A DNA stretch of 64,000 nt from Saccharicrinis sp963666825. Lineage in GTDB: Bacteria > Bacteroidota > Bacteroidia > Bacteroidales > Marinilabiliaceae. Made by a program: the position numbers and the translations under genes. Where the stretch lies: positions 366,884-430,883 of the forward strand of contig CAXXFE010000001.1 of the NCBI GenBank assembly GCA_963666825.2. The letters are read 5' to 3'. This document shows positions 35,363 through 44,245 of this stretch, piece by piece (the first letter of the stretch is position 1; each line of letters begins with the position of its first letter). Under the pieces are notes generated by a model. The model did not search any database. It worked only from the letters and a program-made list of their open reading frames with translations, and had not been told where the DNA came from.

Positions 35363-35677
35363 ATGAAAGAATCGAGTTACAGGAAGTTAATAGAAGAACA
35401 CGAACAATCAGGATTAAGCGTTAGAGATTTTTGTTCCAACCAAGGATTTGCAGTTTCAACTTTCTACAAATGGAAAAAGACATTGCAAGAAGAACAAGTT
35501 CAGAGTTTTGTGCCTCTGGTAATAAAAGAGAAGAAATATACAAAAGAGGTACCGATTGTAAGAGATGAAAAAACAATTGATAATAACACATTTGAGTTTA
35601 CTTTTCCAAACGGAACAAAGCTAAAGCTCACTGGGGAATTAGATCTATCAGTTCTCAAAGCAATTATTCATCTTTAA
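35363..35677 (+). CDS. tnpA: IS66 accessory protein TnpA, copy B
   Basis: Identical in sequence to the protein at 20604-20918; helix-turn-helix GLSVRDFCSNQGFAVSTFYK. Start taken at the first ATG. Confidence 0.88.
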   Translation: MKESSYRKLIEEHEQSGLSVRDFCSNQGFAVSTFYKWKKTLQEEQVQSFVPLVIKEKKYTKEVPIVRDEKTIDNNTFEFTFPNGTKLKLTGELDLSVLKAIIHL

Positions 35678-35689
35678 TAAAACCAGACT

Positions 35690-36040
35690 ATGTTTAATTT
35701 ACATGGGAAGCTTCAGTATTTCCTATACCCGGCACCAGTTGATATGCGTAAAAGTTTCTATACCCTAAGTGGCGTAGTTAGTTCTATTATGAAACGTAAT
35801 GTACAAGATGGAGAGGCCTTTATTTTTGTTAATCGAAATATGAGTATAATGAAAGTTCTCCATTTAGAGCATGGAGGATTGGTTATTTACCATAAGAGAC
35901 TTGAAAATGGCACTTTTACATTACCTAGATTTAATGAAGATATCGTGTCACAGCAAATAACCTGGCAGGAATTAATGATGATTGTAGACAATGTAAAACC
36001 TATAAAAAGAAGATTGAAAAAACGTCAAAAATCAACCTGA
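35690..36040 (+). CDS. tnpB: IS66 accessory protein TnpB, copy B
   Basis: 116 residues, identical to the protein at 20931-21281. Confidence 0.93.
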   Translation: MFNLHGKLQYFLYPAPVDMRKSFYTLSGVVSSIMKRNVQDGEAFIFVNRNMSIMKVLHLEHGGLVIYHKRLENGTFTLPRFNEDIVSQQITWQELMMIVDNVKPIKRRLKKRQKST

Positions 36041-36110
36041 TTTCCATTCACAAATTAGGCTACACCCCCTGATTTTACTATCTTTAGGCGTCTAATAGAT
36101 CAGGGGATAA

Positions 36111-37769
36111 ATGAGCCAATTTTCAGATAATGATGATTTCATACAAGAACTACTTCAGCAAAGAGATGAACTCTATGCAGAAGTATCTCGTTTTCGTCAT
36201 GCAGATAATGGTACATTAGATACTCTTGAAAAAGAAAATAGAGAAAAAGATACTATCATTAAGCAGCAATCAGAAAAAATTGATAAGCTATTAGATCAAT
36301 TAGCCTGGTATAAACGTAAAATGTGGAATCCTTCCAGAGAACGGTATATACCAGAGAATCCTGATCAAAGGAAAATAGACTGGGACGGATTGGACTTATT
36401 GCCGGAGGAAGAAAAGCTGGCAAAAGAAGCTGACAAAGAAATAATCGCTTACGAACGTCGCAAACCACAAAAAGAAAAAAAGAAACCTGTTCGTTTACCA
36501 CTTCCTGAAGATCTTAGAAGAGAAGAAGAGTTTATAGAACCAGAAGGTCTTAATGAAAACTGGGTACGTATAGGAGAAGAAGTTACTGAGGTACTAGAAT
36601 ATAAACCGGGAGAACTTTATGTGCGTAAAATAATACGCCCAAAGTATGCTGTAAAATCAGAAGAACAAATAACTGAAGAACAATCAAGAATCAGGATTGC
36701 TTCACTTCCCTTATTACCATTGCCACGTAGCAATGCAGATGCATCATTACTTGCAGAGATAATCATGAATAAATATCTCTATCATATACCTTTTCATCGC
36801 CAGATAGCCATGTTCAAACAGTTGGGATTGATACTTTCTGCATCAACAGTAAATGGATGGTTTAAGGATGTTTGTGATTTGCTTCGGGCATTATATTACC
36901 GACTGGGAGAAATAGTGAAGGATAGTGACTATATACAGGTTGACGAGAGCACCGTTCCTGTTGTAAATGATGAAAAACACAAGACGGTAAAAGCTTATTT
37001 GTGGATGGTTCGATCAGTAATGAAAAATCTGGTTTATTTTCATTACGACAAAGGTTCCAGAGCTCAAAAAGTAGTGGTTGAACTTTTACACGATTATAAA
37101 GGCGCTATCCAAACAGACGGATATGAAGCTTACTCCATCTACGAACAAAAGAAAGGTGTTTTGCTCTTGGGATGCTGGGCTCATGCGCGTCGTAAATTTG
37201 AAGAAAGCCTCAAGGAAGATAAAGCTGGAGCTGAATATGCATTGCTTCAGATAGGTAAACTATATCAAATCGAAACAATGGCTGATGATCAGGAATTAGA
37301 TTTTCAGCAACGAGCAGAACTTCGTACTCGTTTGGCTTATCCAATTATGGTTGCATTTGAAAAATGGATTGTCAATTATTATCCGAAAGTTTTACCAAAT
37401 GGACGAATGGGAAGAGCATTGAAATATACGTATTCCCTTTTTTACCGCTTGTCACGCTATCATTTGGATGGACGATATAAATTGGATAACAACTTGGCAG
37501 AAAATGCCATTAGGCCTCTGGCTTTAGGTAGAAAAAATTATTTGTTTTGCGGCAATCATGAAGCTGCCGAAAACGCTGCTGTTATATATTCTTTAATAGG
37601 ATGCTGTAATGCTTGTGATGTTGATGTTCGAGAATGGTTAATCGATGTATTAACAAAGATTCCAAACTATAATAATGATTACTCTAAAGATTTAGCAGAT
37701 CTTTTACCTCACAATTGGAAAAATTCTAATAAAACAGAGATTATTCCAACAGATTCCAATAATTGTTAG
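36111..37769 (+). CDS. tnpC: IS66 transposase TnpC, copy B
   Basis: 552 residues, identical to the transposase at 21352-23010, with all three catalytic regions intact. Confidence 0.95.
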   Translation: MSQFSDNDDFIQELLQQRDELYAEVSRFRHADNGTLDTLEKENREKDTIIKQQSEKIDKLLDQLAWYKRKMWNPSRERYIPENPDQRKIDWDGLDLLPEEEKLAKEADKEIIAYERRKPQKEKKKPVRLPLPEDLRREEEFIEPEGLNENWVRIGEEVTEVLEYKPGELYVRKIIRPKYAVKSEEQITEEQSRIRIASLPLLPLPRSNADASLLAEIIMNKYLYHIPFHRQIAMFKQLGLILSASTVNGWFKDVCDLLRALYYRLGEIVKDSDYIQVDESTVPVVNDEKHKTVKAYLWMVRSVMKNLVYFHYDKGSRAQKVVVELLHDYKGAIQTDGYEAYSIYEQKKGVLLLGCWAHARRKFEESLKEDKAGAEYALLQIGKLYQIETMADDQELDFQQRAELRTRLAYPIMVAFEKWIVNYYPKVLPNGRMGRALKYTYSLFYRLSRYHLDGRYKLDNNLAENAIRPLALGRKNYLFCGNHEAAENAAVIYSLIGCCNACDVDVREWLIDVLTKIPNYNNDYSKDLADLLPHNWKNSNKTEIIPTDSNNC

Positions 37770-37849
37770 ATTTTCTACATTGTTGCTAAAAATGGCTTTA
37801 CTTCTTGAACTCAATTAATTTTAACATACGTGCGAGACCGCATGCTTAC

Positions 37850-38270
37850 GTTCATCATATACCAACAGTTCTTTTACCTTTTCAATTTTTTGGGCGATAA
37901 AGTATTTTTCAATCGTGATTCCTTCAATCTCTGAAAATAGGTTGGATAAATAATTATAATCGTGATGCAGTGTATTGCCTAATTCTTCTGAAAGGTTGAT
38001 TTTTATTTCATTATCTTGATGATGTACAAGATTTATTATTGTATTTTTTATTTTTTCAATGATACGGCTTTTTTTATCGTCAATGATTTCAAAACCTAGT
38101 TGAATTAAAGCATTATCCAATCTTTTCTTTTCTTCCAATGAAGGTTCGTTTTCAAGATATACCTCGCCAAGGTTGATGTTTTCTACTTTAAATCCTAGTT
38201 TGTCCAATTCATTTTGCACCACCATAATACAGCGGTTACAAACCATGTTTTTGATAAAGAGTTTCGTCAT
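37850..38270 (-). pseudogene. AraC regulator with heavy-metal-associated-like N-terminus, N-terminal part, split by IS66
   Basis: MTKLFIKNMVCNRCIMVVQN at the start looks like an HMA domain with a CxxC metal site. An AraC first helix-turn-helix follows (YNYLSNLFSEIEGITIEKYF, then IEKVKELLVYDE), and then the frame enters IS66 DNA (RKHAVSHVC). Joined to 35143-35293 it would give about 190 residues, the normal size of this small AraC subfamily. It may have sensed metal or redox state for the neighbouring redox genes (inference). Confidence 0.9.
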
Positions 38271-38291
38271 ATTTTTCTTGATAACTCCAAT

Positions 38292-38657
38292 TTAATTGGA
38301 GGCCGATTTAACAAGTCCTCCTTTTTCCTGGACAACCAGATTCCCCCAATCATTAATCGCTTCCAAAGCCGGAATAAATGTTTTACCGAAATCAGTTAAG
38401 CTATAAATGACTTTAATCGGGGGTTTATCGCCATACACATTTCGTGAGACTAAACCACTTTCTTCCAACTGTTTTAGTTGTAAGCTGAGCGTCATCTCAG
38501 TTATAGCGTGTATTTCTTTCCTTAATTCGTTATAACGCTTTTCTTCATCTTTGAGGTGATACAGAATTACAGATTTCCATTTTCCACCCACTAAATCCAT
38601 TGCCAGACTTACTGTGCATGGATAAGTTTTTCCATTTAATTCAATGTTTTTTCCCAT
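38292..38657 (-). CDS. HxlR-family transcriptional regulator
   Basis: A 121-residue winged-helix protein: YPCTVSLAMDLVGGKWKSVI with the single N-terminal Cys typical of HxlR/YodB redox sensors, then LHLK-like RYNELRKEIHAITEMTLSLQ and a wing at KPPIKVIYSLTDFG. It is divergent from the MdaB-like oxidoreductase and probably represses it and itself, released by quinones or aldehydes, as known for the family. Confidence 0.92.
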   Translation of the reverse strand: MGKNIELNGKTYPCTVSLAMDLVGGKWKSVILYHLKDEEKRYNELRKEIHAITEMTLSLQLKQLEESGLVSRNVYGDKPPIKVIYSLTDFGKTFIPALEAINDWGNLVVQEKGGLVKSASN

Positions 38658-38688
38658 ATCTCTGACCTATCTAATTTGATAGTTATTG

Positions 38689-38716
38689 CAAAGGTATATC
38701 ACTAAAGTTAATTTTG
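38689..38716. promoter_or_regulatory. Divergent -7 boxes of the HxlR and oxidoreductase genes
   Basis: Leftward TACCTTTG (38689-38696) serves hxlR; rightward TAATTTTG (38709-38716) serves the oxidoreductase. Both match TAnnTTTG. The partly symmetrical ATAGTTATTGCAAA and TTTTGCAACTAT around them are a plausible HxlR operator. Confidence 0.6.
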
Positions 38717-38736
38717 CAACTATAAAAATGATAGTT

Positions 38737-39348
38737 ATGAAAGTGAAAAAAATATTTATAATCAATGCCGGACAAAATTTTGCTCATTCCGGAGGTAAGC
38801 TAAATAATACAATTACGGGTTGGGATAAAGAGTTCTTTACTGCTGGTAGCGGATTCGAATTACAGATTACAAATCTATCTGATGGTTATGATATCGAAAC
38901 AGAAGTAGATAAATTCCTATGGGCAGATGTAGTTATCTATCATTTTGCTGCCTGGTGGATGAACATGCCTTATACATTAAAGGAGTATCTCGATAATGTA
39001 TTAACAGCAGGTCACAGAAAAGGGATGTATTACAGTGATGGTCGCAAGGCTGACAATCCTGAACGCAATTACGGGAAAGGTGGTTTGATGCAAGGTAAAA
39101 ACTATATGGTAACTACAACATGGAATGCTCCGGAGGCAGCTTTCAGTATCCCTGATGAATTTTTTATGGGACGAAGTGTGGATGATGGTGTTCTATTTGG
39201 TTTTCACCGCATGCATGCTTTTATAGGTATGGATGCACCTATTGGTAGTTTCCATTTCCACGATGTGGAGAAAAACATTTCTGATGAAAGGGTGGCTGAA
39301 TTTCGCAAATCATACCTGTCGCACCTATCTGACAATTTTCAAGAATAA
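38737..39348 (+). CDS. MdaB-like NADPH:quinone oxidoreductase
   Basis: About 203 residues from MKVKKIFIINAGQNF (a longer frame upstream would cross the promoter). Flavodoxin-like fold of the MdaB/NQO2 group: FIINAGQNFAHSGGKLN, DVVIYHFAAWWMNMPYTLKE, LTAGHRKGMY and KNYMVTTTWNAPEAAF. It reduces quinones by two electrons with NADPH and FAD in the cytoplasm. Divergent HxlR is the likely quinone-responsive regulator. Confidence 0.92.
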   Translation: MKVKKIFIINAGQNFAHSGGKLNNTITGWDKEFFTAGSGFELQITNLSDGYDIETEVDKFLWADVVIYHFAAWWMNMPYTLKEYLDNVLTAGHRKGMYYSDGRKADNPERNYGKGGLMQGKNYMVTTTWNAPEAAFSIPDEFFMGRSVDDGVLFGFHRMHAFIGMDAPIGSFHFHDVEKNISDERVAEFRKSYLSHLSDNFQE

Positions 39349-39375
39349 TCCGTTAAATGTTTAGATATGAAGATA

Positions 39376-40122
39376 ATGAATAAAATCACTTTGGTAATAA
39401 TAGCCTTCTTGACGGTTGTTGGAATTACCAATGCACAAAACACAAAAAAAATGAAGAAGAAAGTATTGTTTGTAGTTACAAGCCATAGCGAAAAAGGTAA
39501 CACAGGTGAGAAAACAGGTTACTACCTTGGTGAAGTTTCCCATCCCTGGGAGGTGTTGTTCGATGCGGGCTACGAAATAGACTTTGTCAGCCCGCTTGGA
39601 GGAGAAGCTCCTGTTGACGGTTTTGATTTGACAGACCCTGTAAATAAAAAGTTTTGGGAGAATACTGAATACAGGCATAAAGTTGAAAATACCTTGAAAC
39701 CATCGGAAGTAACGGTAAATGAATATGCTGCCATTTATTATGCCGGTGGTCATGGTACTATGTGGGATTTTGCAGATAACAAAGAATTGCAAAAAATTGC
39801 TGCTCAGATTTATGAAGCGAATGGTGTTGTTGGTGCAGTTTGTCACGGACCTTCAGGACTCGTAAATATCAAATTGAGTGATGGCTCTTACCTGGTTGCA
39901 GGCAAAAAAGTAAATGCCTTTACGAATGAAGAGGAAGAGATTGTAGGATTAACCAAGGTTGTTCCTTTCTTATTAGAAGATAAACTGAAAGAACGTGGAG
40001 TAATATTTGAAAAGTCTGCACCTTGGCAGGTACATGTTGTGACAGACCAACGATTGGTGACAGGTCAAAATCCGCAATCAGCTCATGCTGTTGGCGAAGC
40101 AATTAAAGAACTTCTTAAATAA
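39376..40122 (+). CDS. DJ-1/PfpI-family protein with signal peptide
   Basis: About 248 residues. The signal segment MNKITLVIIAFLTVVGITNA is followed by the DJ-1/PfpI fold (KKVLFVVTSHSEK, GYYLGEVSHPWEVLFDAGYE, AIYYAGGHGTMWDFADN). The nucleophile Cys sits in GAVCHGPSGLVN, as in Hsp31/glyoxalase III-like members; an Asp/His pair cannot be fixed by eye. It may remove reactive aldehydes in the periplasm. The start could also be 39367. Confidence 0.88.
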   Translation: MNKITLVIIAFLTVVGITNAQNTKKMKKKVLFVVTSHSEKGNTGEKTGYYLGEVSHPWEVLFDAGYEIDFVSPLGGEAPVDGFDLTDPVNKKFWENTEYRHKVENTLKPSEVTVNEYAAIYYAGGHGTMWDFADNKELQKIAAQIYEANGVVGAVCHGPSGLVNIKLSDGSYLVAGKKVNAFTNEEEEIVGLTKVVPFLLEDKLKERGVIFEKSAPWQVHVVTDQRLVTGQNPQSAHAVGEAIKELLK

Positions 40123-40129
40123 AATCATT

Positions 40130-40570
40130 ATGAAATGGCAATGGATGCTGATAGCTTTAGTATCGGGTGCTTTTTTACCGATACAAGCGGGACTAAATAC
40201 GAAATTGGGAAAAACTATTGAAAGTCCTGTATATGCTTCACTCGTATCTTTTGCAGTGGGTGTGATTGCTCTAACCCTTTTTGTAATTCTGACTAAGCAA
40301 GAAATCGCCTGGAATGGATTCAAATCCGCTCCTTCCTATGTATGGTTAGGAGGAATATTAGGTGCCTTTTATGTAACAGCAATTATTTTATCCTTTCCAA
40401 GAATTGGTCCTGCCATGACTTTCGGATTGGTTATAGCAGGGCAAATGTTGATTGCTGTTTTGCTTGACCATTTCAATATTCTGGTAGCACAGCAACACAG
40501 CATCAATATCTGGAGAATTGTTGGCGTGATGCTTATTGTTGGAGGTGTGATATTGATACGAAAATTTTAA
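40130..40570 (+). CDS. DMT-family (DUF606/YdcZ-type) membrane transporter
   Basis: A 146-residue protein with four or five membrane helices. MKWQWMLIALVSGAFLPIQA and LNTKLGKTIESPVYASLVSF are characteristic of the DUF606 family of small drug/metabolite transporter proteins. Starts 7 bp after the DJ-1-like gene, so it is in the same operon. Substrate unknown. Confidence 0.88.
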   Translation: MKWQWMLIALVSGAFLPIQAGLNTKLGKTIESPVYASLVSFAVGVIALTLFVILTKQEIAWNGFKSAPSYVWLGGILGAFYVTAIILSFPRIGPAMTFGLVIAGQMLIAVLLDHFNILVAQQHSINIWRIVGVMLIVGGVILIRKF

Positions 40571-40591
40571 AATAATAAATAATTTAAATAG

Positions 40592-41107
40592 ATGAAACAA
40601 AGTGCAATTGTATTCCCCGAGAAATATACTCCCGGAACAACCGATAATTATTGTTCAAACGAGGTAATTGTTAAAGGCTTAACAACTCAAGAAGTATGGA
40701 AATTCTTAGTGAATCCTTTTGTCTGGACGGAGTATTATGAAAATTCATCTGATGTTGAGTTTTTAAATGCTAACGACAAAGAATTATATGACGATGTGCG
40801 TTTCCATTTTAAAACTTTTGGTTTCCCAATCGAAGCCCAGGTAACGGAATTTGTTCCGCCTCGTGAAAACGAAGCAGCTCGATTAGCTTGGCACGGTTGG
40901 GCTGAAGGTAATGAAGAAACACGCTTGGATGTTATCCACGCCTGGTTGATTGAAGATTTACCAGGCGATAGAGTTCGAATTCTTACTCAGGAAAGCCAGA
41001 TTGGAAAACCAGCACAGGAACTTGCTAAAACAAAGCCTAATCCAATGATTAATGGTCATCAGGAGTGGCTTGATGGATTGGTAAGTTATGCCCAAAGTAA
41101 AAAATAA
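40592..41107 (+). CDS. SRPBCC (AHSA1-like) domain protein
   Basis: A 171-residue START-like protein: VIVKGLTTQEVWKFLVNPFV near the start and LIEDLPGDRVRILTQESQIG later, the lipid/ligand-binding SRPBCC pattern. Cotranscribed with the redox genes; ligand unknown. Confidence 0.85.
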   Translation: MKQSAIVFPEKYTPGTTDNYCSNEVIVKGLTTQEVWKFLVNPFVWTEYYENSSDVEFLNANDKELYDDVRFHFKTFGFPIEAQVTEFVPPRENEAARLAWHGWAEGNEETRLDVIHAWLIEDLPGDRVRILTQESQIGKPAQELAKTKPNPMINGHQEWLDGLVSYAQSKK

Positions 41108-41124
41108 ACATAATCATTTGAGAT

Positions 41125-41991
41125 ATGAAAAATGTAAAAATAGCCTTTCTTGGCCTCGGTGCAATGGGGTCAAGAATGGCACTAAACTTACTAAAAGCAG
41201 GTTATGATTTAACCGTTTGGAACCGTACTACCCAAATAGCTGAGGAGTTTGCTAAAAATGGAGCAAAACATGCAATGACGCCCAAAGAGGCTGTGATTGA
41301 TGCAGATATTGTAATTTCAATGGTAAGAGATAATGAAGCATCGAAAGATGTTTGGTTCAATGATGCAACCGGAGCAATTGTCGGAATGAAAAAAGATGCA
41401 ATCGCCATTGAGAGCTCAACATTGACAAGGGGATGGATAAAAGAAATGTCCTCTTTATTTGATAAAGCAGGCATTAAGTTTTTAGAAGCTCCTGTTTCAG
41501 GAACTCGTCCGCAAGCAGATTCTGCACAGTTGATTTATTTTGTTGCAGGAGACAAAGTTGCTTTTGACATTACGAAACCTGTATTGGAAAAAATGGGTTC
41601 GAAAATTAATTTTCTTGGAGCACCTGGTAATGCTGCAATTACAAAATTGGTAACTAATTCGTTATTGGGTATTCAGGTTGCTGCTTTATCAGAACTTATT
41701 GGTGTAATTAAAAGCAACAATGCTGATGTGACTGAAATATTAAATGCTGTATCACAAACAAGCCCCTGGGCTCCCATAAATAATTTTATTAGTTCAACTA
41801 TTATTAATAAAAATTTTGCACCTCAGTTTCCTGTTGAGTTAATATCAAAGGATTTTGATTATATCTCAACAATAAATGATGCGGATGAACAAATATCTCT
41901 TTTAAAAAGAGTGTCTGAAATTTTTCATGCAGGTATTGACAATGGATTAGGTGACCTGAACATGACAGGAGTTTCAAAACTTTTCGAATAA
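41125..41991 (+). CDS. NAD(P)-dependent beta-hydroxyacid dehydrogenase-family protein
   Basis: A 288-residue protein with the Rossmann motif FLGLGAMGSRMALNLLKAGY and the substrate-binding phrase LEAPVSGTRPQADSAQL. The catalytic Lys is in NAAITKLVTNSLL. It belongs to the 3-hydroxyisobutyrate/tartronate semialdehyde reductase group; similar proteins act as imine reductases or on succinic semialdehyde, so the substrate is open. Confidence 0.9.
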   Translation: MKNVKIAFLGLGAMGSRMALNLLKAGYDLTVWNRTTQIAEEFAKNGAKHAMTPKEAVIDADIVISMVRDNEASKDVWFNDATGAIVGMKKDAIAIESSTLTRGWIKEMSSLFDKAGIKFLEAPVSGTRPQADSAQLIYFVAGDKVAFDITKPVLEKMGSKINFLGAPGNAAITKLVTNSLLGIQVAALSELIGVIKSNNADVTEILNAVSQTSPWAPINNFISSTIINKNFAPQFPVELISKDFDYISTINDADEQISLLKRVSEIFHAGIDNGLGDLNMTGVSKLFE

Positions 41992-42087
41992 TAATTATTT
42001 ATTTTTGACTGTATGGTTTTTACTTTTATCAAGAAGTGAAAACCAATTTTTTTATAAATATTTTCACTTAGATTATAACATAGAGTA

Positions 42088-42735
42088 ATGAAAGTATTAG
42101 CAATAAATGGCAGCCCTAAAAAAGAAGGGAATACATACCATGCATTAACTATGCTTGGAAATCAATTAGAAAAAGAAAACATTGATTTTGAAATTCTACA
42201 TATAGGCAACAAGGCCATTCAAGGTTGTTTGGGATGTGGAAAGTGCTTTAAAACTAAAAATAATCAGTGCGGAATTACAACTGACATTGTAAATGAATAC
42301 ATTCCAAAAATTATCGAGGCTGACGGCATTGTGTTAGGTTCTCCTGTTCATTTCTCGGGTATATCAGGAACGATGAAAAGTTTTTTAGACCGTGTTTGGT
42401 ATGTGTCAACAAGCAATAACAATTCATTGTTTCATCATAAAGTTGGAGCTGCTGTAGTGGCAGTGCGTCGTAGTGGAGGTTCGGCAACGCTTGACGGACT
42501 ATACCATTATTTATCTTATTCAGAGATGATTCTGGCAACATCAAATTATTGGAATATTATTCATGGAACAACTCCTGCTGAAGCAGAACAGGATACGGAA
42601 GGCGTACAGATTATGGAAACTCTTGGTAAAAACATGGCTTGGATAATGAAAATGAAGGAAGCCTCTACTATTTCATCACTTGAGGAACCGGAAATACCAA
42701 ATAAGATTATGATGAACTTTATTAGACAATACTGA
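42088..42735 (+). CDS. NADPH-dependent FMN reductase-family flavoprotein
   Basis: A 215-residue flavodoxin-fold protein: LAINGSPKKEGNTYHALTML (FMN phosphate loop), CLGCGKCF (a CxxCxxCF cluster often seen in iron-sulfur flavoprotein-like members), and GIVLGSPVHFSGISGTMKSF. Start at 42088, 96 bp after the previous gene and next to the FMN-binding protein. Confidence 0.9.
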   Translation: MKVLAINGSPKKEGNTYHALTMLGNQLEKENIDFEILHIGNKAIQGCLGCGKCFKTKNNQCGITTDIVNEYIPKIIEADGIVLGSPVHFSGISGTMKSFLDRVWYVSTSNNNSLFHHKVGAAVVAVRRSGGSATLDGLYHYLSYSEMILATSNYWNIIHGTTPAEAEQDTEGVQIMETLGKNMAWIMKMKEASTISSLEEPEIPNKIMMNFIRQY

Positions 42736-42742
42736 TTTGTAA

Positions 42743-43204
42743 ATGAATAATTCTATTTCGAAAGCAAAAAAAATATCCGCCAATAGTATATATAATTGCA
42801 TAGTTGTGATACTGATTTTGGTGGCTGTTGCTATTAGAGGAGGTGCTACATTTGAATGGCTTTTCCCACAGGAAAAGCCTACATATTCATTAAATGATAT
42901 CCAAAAAATTCATTCTAATGCAAGCACACTGGAAGTGAATGCAGATAAAACCATTAGCATATTTGATAAAAACAACATCCTTTTGGCTAAAGGATTATTT
43001 TCAGGAGATTTTAATACTAAATTTCAAGGGTATGCAGGCATTACCCCTTTGCTTATTTACATCAATAATGATAACACGATAACAGACGTACAGTTATTAA
43101 AAAATGATGAATCTCCTGATTATATTGAGCATGTAATCAAAAAGGGATTACTAAACTCCTGGTATAGACAAACTTTAGATAACCTGGATATTTTAAAACT
43201 CTGA
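42743..43204 (+). CDS. FMN-binding domain protein, probably 3' truncated
   Basis: A 153-residue membrane-anchored protein (helix about 17-37). The part GYAGITPLLIYINNDNTITD and LLKNDESPDYIEHVIKKGLL is the first half of an FMN-binding (NqrC/RnfG-like) domain. The expected next piece, with the SGAT motif that carries covalent FMN, is missing: the frame ends DNLDILKL, about 70 bp before an array repeat. It therefore probably lost its end when the segment border formed. Confidence 0.65.
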   Translation: MNNSISKAKKISANSIYNCIVVILILVAVAIRGGATFEWLFPQEKPTYSLNDIQKIHSNASTLEVNADKTISIFDKNNILLAKGLFSGDFNTKFQGYAGITPLLIYINNDNTITDVQLLKNDESPDYIEHVIKKGLLNSWYRQTLDNLDILKL

Positions 43205-43273
43205 CAATTATAAATGGAATGGTAGATAGAATATCTTTATTTTAAAATTAAAATATTCAAATAATGGTCCTAT

Positions 43274-43290
43274 TAGTCTCACGATAGGCA
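43274..43290 (+). repeat. Array repeat, copy 8
   Basis: TAGTCTCACGATAGGCA, a diverged copy at the right end of the 8.4-kb redox segment. Confidence 0.65.
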
Positions 43291-43324
43291 GAAAGTTTAA
43301 AACTATATTAATACAGAAAGATTT

Positions 43325-43930
43325 TTAACTATAATGAATAATACTTTTTACGATACCAGAAACAACGAATCCATCTTCCTCTGATACAGGTATAGGATAA
43401 TATTTCTCTTGATTTAATGAAACTAAACTAAATGCATTATTTAATCGTACAAATTTCTTTATCAATACCCTTTCATTTAAACTACAAACAATAATATCAC
43501 CGTGTTCTGCAAAATTTTGTTTTTTGCCAATAATAATATCTCCTTCATAAATTTTAGGTTCCATGGAATCACCTTTGGCTTCCACTAAGAAAGCTTCAGC
43601 TGATGGAAATCTTAATAAACTAGTTGCTATTGGAATATGTTCTAAAGGATAACCATCCAAAATATTTCCACTTGGGCCGCAAGTTGCTAATCCGTATTTC
43701 GCAATATAAACTACGTTACTTTCAGGTGTGTCCAAAACAATATAGTCCTTTGAATTATTAGGATTTCGCTTTAAATATCCTTTTTTTTCAAGTTGACCTA
43801 AATGATGATATAAAACTCCAGGAGAACTAATATCAACAGCCTCACTCAAATCCTTTATTGACAAAGGGTTTGAGGCGTTTTCTTTTAAAACTTCAAGAAT
43901 CTTATTCTGTTTTTTATGTAACGAGTCCAT
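43325..43930 (-). CDS. LexA-like S24 repressor/peptidase
   Basis: A 201-residue protein with a winged helix (LSIKDLSEAVDISSPGVLYH) and a C-terminal S24 self-cleavage domain. Visible elements are a Cys-Gly cleavage-site candidate in LATCGPSGNI, the Ser in KGDSMEPKIYEGDIIIG and the Lys in RVLIKKFVRL. It should repress until it cleaves itself under RecA-like stress signals; which genes it controls besides itself is unknown. Confidence 0.88.
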   Translation of the reverse strand: MDSLHKKQNKILEVLKENASNPLSIKDLSEAVDISSPGVLYHHLGQLEKKGYLKRNPNNSKDYIVLDTPESNVVYIAKYGLATCGPSGNILDGYPLEHIPIATSLLRFPSAEAFLVEAKGDSMEPKIYEGDIIIGKKQNFAEHGDIIVCSLNERVLIKKFVRLNNAFSLVSLNQEKYYPIPVSEEDGFVVSGIVKSIIHYS

Positions 43931-43934
43931 ATTG

Positions 43935-43996
43935 CAAATTTAGCAGAATGTTAATAACAAAACTAGAATTATATATTTATTCTAGTTTTATTCTAG
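43935..43996. promoter_or_regulatory. Promoter and palindromic operators of the LexA-like gene
   Basis: A leftward -7 box TAAATTTG (43935-43942) lies only about 5 nt before the ATG, so the mRNA may be almost leaderless. Upstream are CTAGAAT (43963-43969) and ATTCTAG (43979-43985), an inverted repeat with a 9-nt spacer, plus a further ATTCTAG (43990-43996). This is a likely binding site for the repressor, between it and the rightward gene at 44036. Confidence 0.65.
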
Positions 43997-44035
43997 TATT
44001 TTTACTCATAATATTTAAACTCTAATATTATAAAT

Positions 44036-44245
44036 ATGAAAATTAACAATGATGCACCTGGAATGAAGGGACAAAGAAGTAGGAACAAAGATGGTCAGCT
44101 CCGACAAAAAAGAGGCGATACTCATATTAGTACAATTGAAAATCATTATGGCAAAGATTTTGGTGTTAGAAGTGATATGCACCTTAATACATATTTGAAA
44201 AAGAACAACATAGAATCGTTAAATGATTTGATTAATGGAAAATAG
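44036..44245 (+). CDS. Small basic hypothetical protein
   Basis: 69 residues, rich in Arg, Lys and Asn (MKGQRSRNKDGQLRQKRGDT), ending YLKKNNIESLNDLINGK. I recognise it only as a type of small protein often seen in Bacteroidota; function unknown. It lies next to the LexA-like operators and may be controlled by them. Confidence 0.6.
   Translation: MKINNDAPGMKGQRSRNKDGQLRQKRGDTHISTIENHYGKDFGVRSDMHLNTYLKKNNIESLNDLINGK

Larger units (their letters stand above)
35294..37849 (+). mobile_element. IS66-family insertion sequence, copy B (2556 bp)
   Basis: Same length, ends and genes as copy A at 20535-23090. It is flanked by its own 8-bp target duplication GTTCATCA (35286-35293 and 37850-37857), which shows an independent insertion. 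It splits an AraC-family regulator. Confidence 0.96.

Noticed and set aside
20535..37849. Composite transposon formed by the two IS66 copies around the Argonaute region
   Set aside because: Each copy has its own perfect 8-bp target duplication (TTACCATC and GTTCATCA) and each splits a gene whose other half is directly on the other side, so they inserted separately.
39361..39846. 161-residue leftward frame opposite the DJ-1/PfpI gene
   Set aside because: Antisense shadow of a clear gene, with no family pattern of its own.
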